10,096 nt of DNA from Entrophospora sp. SA101 (GCA_958430865.1 CAUDNR010004073.1:49988-60083), one strand, 5' to 3'. Shown: positions 1 to 8,097, numbered from the stretch's first letter. Program-made: numbers and translations. Notes: generated by a model from the letters alone, not told the origin.

Positions 1-75
<75 letters not shown>
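1..75. repeat. (AAT)25 microsatellite
   Basis: Twenty-five uninterrupted AAT units start at the first base of the window, so the true length is unknown. On the minus strand it follows directly after the last visible thioesterase exon. If the GT at 79-78 is a splice donor, the tract is intronic. If it is not, it would read as a poly-tyrosine run. The intron reading is preferred because a tyrosine run has no counterpart in the thioesterase family. Confidence 0.97.
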
Positions 76-79
76 TAAC

Positions 80-953
80 TTGAATAGTCTTTTCTTCCAT
101 TCTTAAAAACCCACATAATCTATTATTTATAAAATTTTTGGTTAAAAGGCAAAAAAAGAAGATAAAATATAAAAGAATAATTTTACCCAACTATTCCAGC
201 TAAAGGATATTCTGATGTTATCCCTGTAGCCAGAGCTATCGTAGTTCCTTGAGAAAATCCTCCAACAACAATTCGATTAGAAGCAATTCCAGAATCAATT
301 TCATCTTTTATCAATTTTTTTACTGAAAAATAAGTAAACAATAAATATTTTTTCCAATATTAATAGCATTATATATAACATTAACATCAATATTAATATT
401 ATACTTTGAGAAATAGATTCCATCACACCATCTTCATCCACACCATTTATTTGATCTACATTTAAAGTTGTAACATCAAACCTGTGATATAATTTATAAT
501 TATTAATTGTTTGTCATATTCAATTTTATCTGGATAAGAGAAGCATCATAATTATTACCATCCAGGCATCTTCATACCTGCATTAATAGTTATTGGACGT
601 ATTGGTCTATATCAACAAGGAAAATAAATTAAGTCTTTGCAATTATTATTATTATCTTTATGTATTAATATCATTATTATAATAATAAGCTTACGCATTT
701 GGTAGCACAAATTTTACATGTTCCATTTTTTCACCTATTTCTATAGCAATTGGTTCCCATCCATGTCCGCTATCACCTAAACCCTATACCATATATACAT
801 ATATACATATATATATTATTAATTCTTGAATATTAATTTATTATTTACATACTTAATATATTGAGGATAAACATTTTTTACATGTAAAAATATAACAGTA
901 GCAGAATGCAAAGAAGAGTTTGCACTTTTAATTACAGAAGTTAATTGAGACAT
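80..953 (-). CDS. Acyl-protein thioesterase (APT1/LYPLA1 family), 3' partial
   Basis: Serine hydrolase of the alpha/beta fold that removes palmitate from cysteines of cytosolic and membrane-associated proteins such as Ras and G-alpha subunits (family knowledge). Six exons were read by eye: 953-882, 783-695, 606-559, 481-405, 322-187 and 119-about 80. Every junction is GT..AG and the phases 0, 2, 2, 1 and 2 join without a frame error. The start MSQLTSVIKS fits the family's short N-terminus before the first strand (VIFLHGLGDSGHGW). Further landmarks are LPNAPIRPIT, MPGWFD and the nucleophile elbow GGFSQGT, with the serine at residue 119, the same place as in human APT1. Position 122 is Thr where Gly-Gly is usual, and LCGFL replaces the common LSG(W/F)LP. 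The catalytic Asp and His and roughly 70 C-terminal residues lie beyond the window. The last donor (GTTAAT at 79) is weak, so the end of exon 6 is uncertain. No signal peptide is seen. Confidence 0.93.
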
Positions 954-1167
954 TATTGATGTGTGTCGAATTATGTTTCACAGAACCTTTTTTTTTTTTT
1001 GAATGTCCATCTTAAACTTTATTGGGTGAATTCTAATTTATTGTTTGCTAAGATCTCTCTCATCTATTTATTGTTTACTAAGATTTCCTTTGAAAATTAA
1101 TATGACATGTATTTGTTTTTTTCGCGACGGCAAAATTTCATATTTTCTTTGTAAATAATTATTACTA

Positions 1168-1302
1168 ATGTCCCAACACAGCACGGAAGAGAAAATAAAT
1201 TACAAGTTAAAGACCAGCAAGAAAACAAAGAAGAGAAGAAAGAAATCCATTCAATTTTTACATGAACAATTGCAATTTAACATCTTCCAAAATCAAGTTT
1301 AA
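1168..1302 (+). CDS. Possible 44-residue lysine-rich small ORF
   Basis: ATG to TAA, 44 codons, divergent from the thioesterase gene, whose start is 215 bp away. The centre is very basic (KKTKKRRKKS) and would serve as a nuclear-localisation-like stretch if translated. No domain is recognised. The purine-rich DNA alone could produce such a peptide. The tail overlaps the opposite-strand ORF 1299-1466 by 4 bases. It could equally be a 5' leader ORF or chance. Confidence 0.15.
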   Translation: MSQHSTEEKINYKLKTSKKTKKRRKKSIQFLHEQLQFNIFQNQV

Positions 1303-1466
1303 TAAAAGATTGTTTTTTTCGGCATGATTACATCATGCAATTCCTTTTTATAGATAAAATTACCAGAGATGAAATCATTTTTATCGCCGCGGAAAATCAT
1401 ACTCCAACCTCTGATCATCGGTGTCAATTTCCCTTTGACAAACATACAAGCATTATTATTAGTCAT
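1299..1466 (-). CDS. Possible 55-residue unrecognised ORF
   Basis: ATG to TAA, 55 codons, with an in-frame TGA directly before the ATG. The composition is mixed and protein-like (KGKLTPMIRGWSMIFRGDK), with Arg, Gly and Trp codons and local GC content (CCGCGGCG) that stand out from the AT-rich surroundings. I do not recognise a family. A GGTAATT near 1360 could act as a splice donor, so this may be an exon or a remnant of a larger gene. It lies about 350 bp upstream of the thioesterase start on the same strand. Confidence 0.27.
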   Translation of the reverse strand: MTNNNACMFVKGKLTPMIRGWSMIFRGDKNDFISGNFIYKKELHDVIMPKKTIFY

Positions 1467-1567
1467 TCATTGATTCTTATTTTAATTATTAGAATCTAAT
1501 ACAATTAAAAAGTATTGTTAGTAATAACCAATGGATAATAATTTCAAATTAATTAATAATGAAATTT

Positions 1568-1762
1568 TTATTCACCTTCGGTGTTTAAGAGAAGTGGGTT
1601 AAAATCAAGACTATTTGATGAACTATCATTACTTGTATAGATTTTTATGCTTTTTGATTTAGCAATCTCTTCATCTAATATTCTACTTAACTGGATGTGA
1701 TTTGTGTACTTTTTGCGAATCACTACTACCATCACTACTAGTAGTATTATTACTATTATCAT
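1568..1762 (-). CDS. Possible small single-pass membrane protein (64 aa)
   Basis: A true ATG-to-TAA frame. Residues 1-15 are almost all Ile, Val and Leu (IIVIILLVVMVVVI), followed by a basic stop-transfer-like stretch (RKKYTNH) and a 40-residue polar tail rich in Ser, Asp and Asn that ends NTEGE. The layout matches a membrane anchor with a cytosolic tail. However, the hydrophobic part comes from an imperfect ATA/GTA trinucleotide tract, and a 9-bp minisatellite lies immediately upstream, which in this frame reads as Thr-Asn-Lys repeats for three units before a stop. It may be a terminal exon of a larger surface protein or an artefact of low-complexity DNA. No family is recognised. Confidence 0.25.
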   Translation of the reverse strand: MIIVIILLVVMVVVIRKKYTNHIQLSRILDEEIAKSKSIKIYTSNDSSSNSLDFNPLLLNTEGE

Positions 1763-1912
1763 TTTATTCGTTTTATTCGTTTTATTCGTCCAACTATTAA
1801 TTCATTTAATTCGTTTTATTAGTTTTATTAGTTTTATTAGTTTTATTAGTTTTATTGGTTTTATTGGTTTTATTGGTTTTATTAGTTTTACTCAAATTGT
1901 TTGTTTTATTCG
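1762..1912. repeat. 9-bp minisatellite, TTTTATT(C/A/G)G
   Basis: Three TTTTATTCG units (1762-1788), a degenerate 25-bp spacer, then four TTTTATTAG, three TTTTATTGG and one TTTTATTAG unit (1814-1885), two decayed units and a last TTTTATTCG (1904-1912). Variants are grouped in blocks, as expected from local slippage or unequal exchange. The 9-bp period keeps any overlapping frame open, which accounts for the Phe-Ile-Ser/Gly repeats on the plus strand. I treat that reading as an artefact. Confidence 0.95.
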
Positions 1913-1928
1913 AGTAAACTTTATTTGA

Positions 1929-2498
1929 ATAGAAACCTAACTGCTGCTCAAGATTATGATATTATTTTAGTACAAAGAGCTTTAGAAATATTTAACCAAT
2001 AACTTAATTACAATATAAAAAAGAGTTATTGGTTTATTAAATTAAGCCAATAATTAACTAAAAAATAGGATTAATTTTAGAAGAATACCTGATAAATATT
2101 GACACTTTCAACATTTACTAATAGGCTTTTAGACTATATGATAAAAATACCAAGAATATTATTAACTTATCAGTATGCTAATACTTTGATTATTTTTTTA
2201 AAGAATAATCAGATTCTGATATTTGCTGAATACCCCAATACCCAATTTGGCATCATTTAACCAGTAAAAGGAGAACCAATAGATTATATATAAGCAAAGA
2301 AAGATGGGACCCTAAATTAGCACAAAAGAATTTTAAATCATTCACAAACATAACAGCTTGATAGCTTGATTGACATAGTGATGCAGTCTTGGATTCAATG
2401 CAATTTTTTTTATTGTATGTTTTAAATATAATTAATTATGCATCTTTAATAAAACAAACATGACTTAGCTATTCAATCATTTCCTTGTATGTGAATTA
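1929..2498. other. Gene-poor stretch with coding-like debris and a hairpin
   Basis: No convincing gene. A plus-strand frame ending at the TAA at 2000-2002 reads protein-like at its end (NLTAAQDYDIILVQRALEIF) but has no usable start and grows out of the minisatellite. Further plus-strand pieces around 2280-2350 (for example LYISKERWDPKLAQKNFKSF) are broken by many stops. These may be remains of an old transposon or pseudogene. I cannot assign a family. Confidence 0.3.
1994..2034. repeat. Short perfect inverted repeat (hairpin)
   Basis: AACCAATAACT at 1994-2004 and its exact complement AGTTATTGGTT at 2024-2034, with a 19-base spacer. It overlaps the stop codon of the small coding-like frame. 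There is no U-tract pattern that would suggest a terminator, and the genome appears eukaryotic. It may be part of a decayed mobile element. Confidence 0.5.
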
Positions 2499-2696
2499 AG
2501 GTTGCGGGAGAAACTCCTCCAGAAATCAATCGACAGAGTTTTGACAGGTTACACATTAATTGTTTATTAGAGTTTCGGCAGAGTTTCGCATTTGGGGTTT
2601 TCGCCAATCATCAGAGTTTTGACAGGTTACACATTAATTGTTCATTAGAGTTTCGACAGAGTTTCGACAGTCATTAAGAGGTTTTGCCCACAACCT
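2499..2696. mobile_element. 198-bp MITE-like element with TA target duplication
   Basis: The ends are inverted repeats: AGGTTGCGGG at 2499-2508 and CCCACAACCT at 2687-2696, with one mismatch. TA dinucleotides flank both ends (2497-2498 and 2697-2698). TA duplication is the mark of Tc1/mariner-type transposition (family knowledge). The element is too small to encode a protein and has no ORF. Inside it a module of about 58 bp occurs twice in tandem (about 2534-2592 and 2612-2669), sharing CAGAGTTTTGACAGG and ACACATTAATTGTT. A partial inverted copy lies at 7225-7351. The short ends make the superfamily assignment tentative. Confidence 0.7.
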
Positions 2697-2698
2697 TA

Positions 2699-3278
2699 CC
2701 AACAAGGAATCCTATATAATTACCTATTACTATGTAATGATAGGTTTTGCTCCATGTTAATTTGGCTATTTAAAAAAAAATAGAGTATTAATATTAATGA
2801 ATGCTTCTTCAACACTCCAAAAAAAAGGGGTTATCTTTGTACAACACTACTATTATGCTCATGTTTTGAAAAGCAAAAATGGATATATAAAAGGTAAAAA
2901 TTAAAGGCACAGTATCATCATAACTGTTATTTCATTTAGTCTAAGCTTTAGTTAGTTATTATTAAACAAATAGATTAAAATGATGAACGTTTAAATAATA
3001 AGGCGAAACTACATTCTTTTTGAATGGCAAGACTGACTGTTTTGATATTGATCCATCACTAAGAAAAAATTCAGTCCTTTATATAAACTTATATTTAAAA
3101 AAGAAAAAAATTATAAAGTAAGCATCAACTTAGTCTATATCAATATTCATGCCAGTTTTGATGATTAAATTAATTGATATCCTTGTGAGCAATAGGCTGA
3201 TCAATAAATGTTGAAGAAATTTGGTGCAATATAATGAAACTAGACACATCAACATAAAATAGGTGAAATGCAAGCTAT
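2699..3278. other. Intergenic, nothing recognised
   Basis: AT-rich sequence with stops in every frame. No ORF of interest, no inverted termini and no RNA gene seen on either strand. Confidence 0.6.
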
Positions 3279-3535
3279 TCATTGACATAAGTCAATAAAA
3301 CATATTGCTATAATAATAGCCATAACAACTACTAATAATGAACCTATAAATAGTTGGGTAAAATCCTACAGATATACAGGGTTTAAATACACTCACCTGC
3401 CATAATAATAAGTATTGGCAATTTTGCAGATCGCCGGAAATAATTGAACAAAGTGAAATAAAAATAACTCAAAATTTTATTATCACAATCTCTTTTGTGT
3501 ATTAAGCAAAAATCAATATTCGTAATGATTCCCAT
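3279..3535 (-). CDS. Tentative two-exon small membrane-anchored protein
   Basis: An ATG at 3535 opens a frame that meets a good splice donor, GGCAG|GTGAGT, at 3396. Unspliced it stops six codons later. Splicing to the TTTATAG acceptor (3346-3344) removes a 53-nt intron and joins codon phase 1 in frame. The new reading runs from AKLPILIIMAG into SLLVVVMAIIIAICFI and stops at 3279, which creates one continuous hydrophobic segment of about 25 residues near the C-terminus of a 67-residue protein. That splicing restores a clean membrane helix is suggestive. Against it, the N-terminal half is unremarkable, the intron is short and no family is recognised. It may be the last exons of a larger surface protein. 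Confidence 0.27.
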
Positions 3536-3657
3536 AACATACTTGAGTTTTATAATGATTTGTATACAATTAATAATTTTATTAGCTTTAAAAGTCAAAG
3601 TAAAAAATTTTCGAAATTTTCAAAAAAAAATTTCAATTGATAACAAAACCTAATTCC

Positions 3658-3880
3658 AAGTTTTAACATGTCTAGGTAACATAATAAAAAATGTGTGCCA
3701 TGCTTTGAATATATATATAATAAACTTATGTAATGGATTCATTATATGACTATTGAGATTTTAAATTAAACGTAAAACATTTATATCATTTTTTCATTCA
3801 ATAATTAAACTCAATTGTCAAGTTTTAACACATCTTAACAGCATAATAAAAAATGTGTATCATGATTTGAAATATATATA
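3658..3880. repeat. Diverged ~60-bp direct repeat pair
   Basis: Copy 1 is about 3658-3720 and copy 2 about 3820-3880, in the same orientation and 162 bp apart. Both run AAGTTTTAACA, then CATAATAAAAAATGTGT, then CATG(C/A)TTTGAA and end in an alternating AT tract. They differ by scattered substitutions and a small indel. No target duplication or inverted ends were found, so they may be an old local duplication. Confidence 0.75.
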
Positions 3881-4255
3881 TTTATTAATATATATATGTA
3901 AAGAGCGGTCAAATATTTTATTGAAATTAAAAATGCGAAATTTTTGGATTATCAATTTTAGTGTAATAATTATTGAATCAGTGCAGAGTAACAGTTTTCC
4001 ATTTTTTAATATTGTAAATAAAATAAAATGTTTAAATCACACATGATTTATTCAGCCAAACTTAACAATAAATTAGTTAATATTAATAAAAGTTCTGTTG
4101 CATTTGTTTTATAAAAGTGGTGCATGAGGTTTTAGGTCTAATTTATACAGCATTATTGTCATCAGCAAAACCTACAATTGGTGATTGTAGATTCTTTAAA
4201 ACAAGATTTAAAACAATTGAACAACTTCAGCACAACACAATATACAGTCAAATTT

Positions 4256-4422
4256 TGTCACAGTGGATGAATGGGGCACATAAGAAAATTTTATTTAAAT
4301 CTGTTGTGACAAGATTATTAATTATAATCTTACCACAACGGATTTATTATATGTTTTATATGAAGAAATTTTTTTTTAAAAATCCGTTACAACAAGAATT
4401 TAATTTATAATCCACTGTGACA
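4256..4422. mobile_element. Nested inverted-repeat cluster, likely MITE remnant
   Basis: The outer arms TGTCACAGTGGAT (4256-4268) and ATCCACTGTGACA (4410-4422) are exact complements. Between them sits a hairpin with 21-base arms, 4298-4318 against 4325-4345, with 18 of 21 positions pairing and a 6-base loop. A further related motif (AATCCGTTACAACAAG) is at 4381-4396. All five share a core like TTGTCACAACGGATTT in alternating orientation. This resembles terminal and subterminal repeats of a non-autonomous DNA transposon. No clear target duplication was identified. A plus-strand frame of 97 codons crosses the region but starts with GTG and has no recognisable family. Confidence 0.6.
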
Positions 4423-4924
4423 TGGTTTGATTGTATGTTGGCGGATTCAATATATTATAAATTAGATGTGTATTGGATATGATAGATAAAACATCACGAG
4501 TATCAGCAATTTTGGATCATATAACTAATTAATTGTGTTGCATTTGAAACTAGTCAAAAAATAACAAATACAATTAATATATTAAGGATGAATCAAGTAA
4601 AATGAACAGTTAAACTGTGGCTTGAAATTTAGCTTAAACTGTGAAAAATAGAACCAGAACCCCGAAATTTGTATTAGATGCTACTGGCCAATTTTATCAT
4701 TTAAAAACGAATATTGTCACCAAAAAAGCCATTATATCACATGGCAGGTAGATTTCATGTGTGATATTTCCTTTTTTGATGTCTCTATTAAATTTGCCTA
4801 TATCTTAGCTGGCAACATCAGGGAATTTTAACATAAACTTTACCACCAGGTACATATAATATATAAGTTTCCAGGACCATCAACTGCAGTTTTTCAAACC
4901 AAACCAGCTGAATAGTTAGCATCT
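4423..4924. other. Intergenic, minor palindrome only
   Basis: No gene is seen. A small imperfect palindrome (ATATCACATG at about 4734 against CATGTGTGATAT at about 4758) and a short repeated TTAAACTGTG near 4611 and 4634 are the only structures noticed. Confidence 0.5.
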
Positions 4925-5146
4925 CTATTCAAGCATCATTTTCAAAAAGTTTTCCATTAAATGATAAAAAGTTCCTGAATGTAATAAATAAAATAAAATT
5001 GATTCAGCACAATATTTGTCAGTAATGCCAAATTTTGAAGAATGTTGTGGTGAAATCAATTTTAATTGTCGTTCAATGAAAAATTCTAAAATAAGTTTAT
5101 TACAAAATTTAGAGGTTGACATTTGTAATACTAATACAGTATCCAT
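4925..5146 (-). CDS. Uncharacterised 73-residue ORF, possibly a gene remnant
   Basis: ATG to TAG, 73 codons, lying 131 bp beyond the glutamine synthetase stop on the same strand. The composition is balanced and protein-like (for example RQLKLISPQHSSKFGITDKY), with few low-complexity runs. Just upstream, another frame (5206-5147) also reads protein-like (MKYFENKAKDLYNVLLEKY, then a stop). The two could be one coding region with a frameshift. No family is recognised. It may be decayed transposon or gene debris. Confidence 0.3.
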   Translation of the reverse strand: MDTVLVLQMSTSKFCNKLILEFFIERQLKLISPQHSSKFGITDKYCAESILFYLLHSGTFYHLMENFLKMMLE

Positions 5147-5277
5147 TTTAATATTTTTCAAGTAAAACATTGTATAAATCTTTAGCTTTGTTTTCAAAAT
5201 ACTTCATTTCATTCTAAATAAATAATAATTAATTAAATTAATAATTAAATAAACACAAATAAAATTATCATTGTTAA

Positions 5278-7279
5278 TCAGATAATTACTTCTTTGACGG
5301 CCACATAACATTGAATAATTTTTTCTCCTAAACATTTAATCAACACTTTATCTTGTTTTAAAGAGTCTAAAGATTCTTTTAAAGTTGCTGGTAATTTTTC
5401 AATTCCATTAGATTTGCGCTCTTCATCAGATAAATGACCAGGATCAACTAAACAATATTTATTATTAAATGGGAATAATTATATTTTTGTTAAAAAAATA
5501 AAAAAAAATAGAAAATAAAAAAATAAAAAATAAAAAATATAATAAAATTTTACTAGAGATTGGTTTAGTGTTTAAAGCTAATTTTTTAACAATTCCATCA
5601 ATTCCAGCAGAAATTATTGCAGCAACAGCCAAGTAAGGATTTGAAGTGGCATCAACAAATTTAAATTCAAAATTTATACCAGATACTGAATTCTTACAAA
5701 TCCTAATTGGTGCTTCACTATTTTTTAGTTTTAAAAAAAATAAATTTTATATCCCCAAATCAATAAATTAAATATAAATATAAATAACTACCGATTTTCA
5801 TAACCCCAGCAAATCCATGACCCTGCCCAAGAATGTTCAACTGTAATACGATCATAGGAACTTTTAGTTGGTAAAGTAATTGCACACAAAGATTTAATAT
5901 GTGATATTACACCAGCAATAAAAAATTCTTCCATAGGAGTCAAAAGATCATCGTCATGGTTGCCACAATTAGTAGAATTATTATTATTATTATTTAATTC
6001 TTTAAATGATAAATGGCAATGAGAAGCAGTCGCAGCTAATTTTTTGGAAAAAGAAAAAAAATTAATTAATTATTGTTATTAAATATAAATCAATAAAAAT
6101 ACCAAATCATAATTTCAATAAATTCAGAATAGAATTAGCACCAAACCTTGATCTTTGAAAGGTTTAGGCAGAAAAGTGGCTCTGATATCATTTAATTTCG
6201 CAACATCATAGATTGTTCGTCTGGTTACAATTAATTTATCAACTGTTGTTAATGGATCATAAGGAGCAGTGACTATTTCAAATTGGCCAAAAGCAGACTC
6301 GGAATGAAATTGTTCCACTAAAATATCTTGGTTTTGAATGCTTTCCACAATTTCATCAAGAATTGTTGCTGATCTACCAGAAAATGATGATGCTAAACAA
6401 TAAGTTGTTTTATCAATTGGTTTTGGCTCATTTCTATAATCATTACCATCAACATCACTTTCTTTATCACTACTACCATTCTTGTTCTTGTTCTTAGGAT
6501 GATGGTGATATAATTTATCTTTAATCAAGATAAATTCATTTTCAAACCCACATAAAAACTTTAATCCATGTTCTTTTTCAGCCTTATCTAAAACATTCTT
6601 TAGTAAAGTTCTTGTGCATAAAGGAAAGCCACTTCTAGAAGCATCTTTTTCTTTCATGAAGGCATGGCAGTGAGCATGTGATGGATGATATGGGATTTGT
6701 TTGATTGTATTAAGATCTGGAAATAATAACATTTCATCAGCTACACCTACTCCACTGCCAACTGACACAGTATCCATATAGAAAGGAAGACCAAACAGAG
6801 CTTTAGCACAACTTAGCCCATTATTTACTACATCATTGAAGAATCTATCAATTGGTACAAGACGAATTCTATGAAGGTTGCAATAATCCATAAATCCTAA
6901 TCTCACAAACTTTACTCCTTTAGATTTTAGATCAGTGATCAATTTGACTGCAATGTAAAGTATACATGCACAAATGTGGATAAATGTGTAATTATAAACA
7001 TTATTATTGTTGTTAATACATATTGAGAATATATTCCAAAATATTTTGAAAATGTGATGGCCTACCATGCTTGCCAGCAGAAACAACTTGAAGTGGAGAA
7101 AAAGTAGATTCAGGTAATTTTGGGGTGAGATTTAATTTGTATAATTTATTTGAATTTTCAAATAAAATATTTTTAACAATGTTTAATGCTTCATCAACAT
7201 TCAAATATTCACTATCAACAAATTCTGTCAAAACTCTGATGATTGGTGAAAACCCCAAATGTGAAACTCTGCCGAAACT
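5278..7279 (-). CDS. FluG-like type-I glutamine synthetase, 5'-truncated amidohydrolase fusion
   Basis: ATP-dependent glutamate-ammonia ligase fold, or a FluG-type ligase whose substrate differs. Exons: 7279-7066 (open frame, no ATG), 6947-6147, 6035-5792, 5717-5554 and 5447-5278. All introns are GT..AG (118, 111, 74 and 106 nt) and the phases agree, giving 530 residues from the first open codon. Exon 1 carries an amidohydrolase C-terminus (VDEALNIVKNILFENSNKLY). Exon 2 starts the GS beta-grasp (KGVKFVRLGFMDY), then GFENEF (metal-binding ExE) and FHSESAFGQFEIV. Exon 3 has KPFKDQ..SHCHLSF and WICWGYENR. Exon 4 has DATSNPYLAVAAI and exon 5 the family's C-terminal helix region. A low-complexity HHHPKNKNKN loop and an Asn run are insertions. 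FluG proteins normally carry about 400 more N-terminal residues. Here an in-frame TAG (7282-7280) inside a repeat closes the frame and no start is visible, so the gene is either truncated or spliced to unseen exons. Confidence 0.88.
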
Positions 7280-7351
7280 CTAATAAACAATTAATGTGTA
7301 ACCTGTCGAAACTCTGTCAATTGATTTCTGGAGGAGTTTCTCCCACAACCT
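7225..7351. mobile_element. Partial inverted copy of the 2499-2696 MITE-like element
   Basis: The reverse complement of this stretch aligns without gaps to 2499-2625, with 122 of 127 positions identical. One terminal repeat (CCCACAACCT, 7342-7351) and its TA (7352-7353) are present. The other end is missing: homology stops at 7225, exactly where unique glutamine synthetase exon sequence continues. Part of the open frame of the first exon (about GFSPIIRVLTE) is therefore encoded by repeat-family DNA. Confidence 0.85.
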
Positions 7352-7353
7352 TA

Positions 7354-8096
7354 CTTGTTGGTATATTTGTTTTGCGTAATTCTTATTAACATTAAATGGT
7401 TACAAGAACATAACCATCAAAGATCTCTTTGCTCTTGCTCTCTCATACACACATGGAAAACTGCCCTTGGACAATCTGGAAACACCAGGAACAATTCAAT
7501 ATGCAGCACTTTGTTACAGATATTCAGGGCTTGAATATTTAAAACATTACAATCATTCACATCTTCCTTGCATAAATTAGGCCAATCTGACTTGATCACC
7601 AATAATATAATGATACAAATAAACTTTAGGGTGGTACTGCCCTGGAGTTTATTAATCACATTATTGTCAAGAAGAGTGTTAAAGCCTTTCACTTATCTAA
7701 AGCCTTCCAACTTATTCAAATTACCTTCACTTGCGAGAACTCCATAGTTATGAAAGAAAAATTTTATTGAGTCTGACACTTATTATCAGGGTTGACGTTA
7801 GAGATGGATATTATAATATTAAATATAGGATCAACATTATCACAACACTTTCACTCAAGCAACCACAATTCAATTACTGACTTAAAATGACAACCAACTG
7901 CTAAGGCTGGATTCCTATTTTTTTTTAGTGTCATAATAATAGGATTTCTATTCTTTGAATGTGAAAAAATGAATAAACGAATATTCAAATAAGAATTTGA
8001 ATTACGAATAGAAACTCTACAATCAATATTTTTAAATTTATATTTTAATTGATAAAGAATTTAATTATATTAAAATTCCTGTTTGTTAATACTATT
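7354..8096. other. Stretch upstream of the synthetase, no gene recognised
   Basis: Both strands were searched for the missing amidohydrolase exons and no metal-binding histidine motifs or family sequence were found. A 91-codon minus-strand frame (7692-7417) starts with GTG and shows no family features. Short homopolymer and AT tracts are the only other content. An ATG at about 7746 followed by a GTAATT donor could start an exon, but no partner in the right phase was found. Confidence 0.45.
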
Positions 8097-8097
8097 A

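Noticed and set aside
1704..1928. Plus-strand frame rich in Phe-Ile-Ser/Gly repeats
   Set aside because: It is the direct translation of the 9-bp minisatellite and a trinucleotide tract. No independent coding sign.
3600..3645. AAAATTTTCGAAATTTTC palindromic A/T tract
   Set aside because: Self-complementary A and T runs are expected in DNA this AT-rich. No flanking duplication or gene context.
3855..4046. 63-codon plus-strand frame
   Set aside because: Starts inside the second direct-repeat copy and has AT-driven composition (Ile, Asn, Lys, Phe) without structure.
4117..4410. 97-codon plus-strand frame
   Set aside because: It starts at GTG with no in-frame ATG before it, and half of it runs through the palindromic MITE-like cluster. 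No family resemblance. The first 50 codons are at most debris.
7013..7086. Extensions of the synthetase frames through 7065-6948
   Set aside because: Frames ending HFQNILEYILNMY and starting MFLLASMVGHHIFK are intron read-through. The GTAGGC donor and TTGCAG acceptor join the flanking exons in frame with family sequence on both sides.
7417..7692. 91-codon minus-strand frame upstream of the synthetase
   Set aside because: Begins with GTG, resembles no amidohydrolase sequence and offers no splice phase to the synthetase exon. Probably chance.
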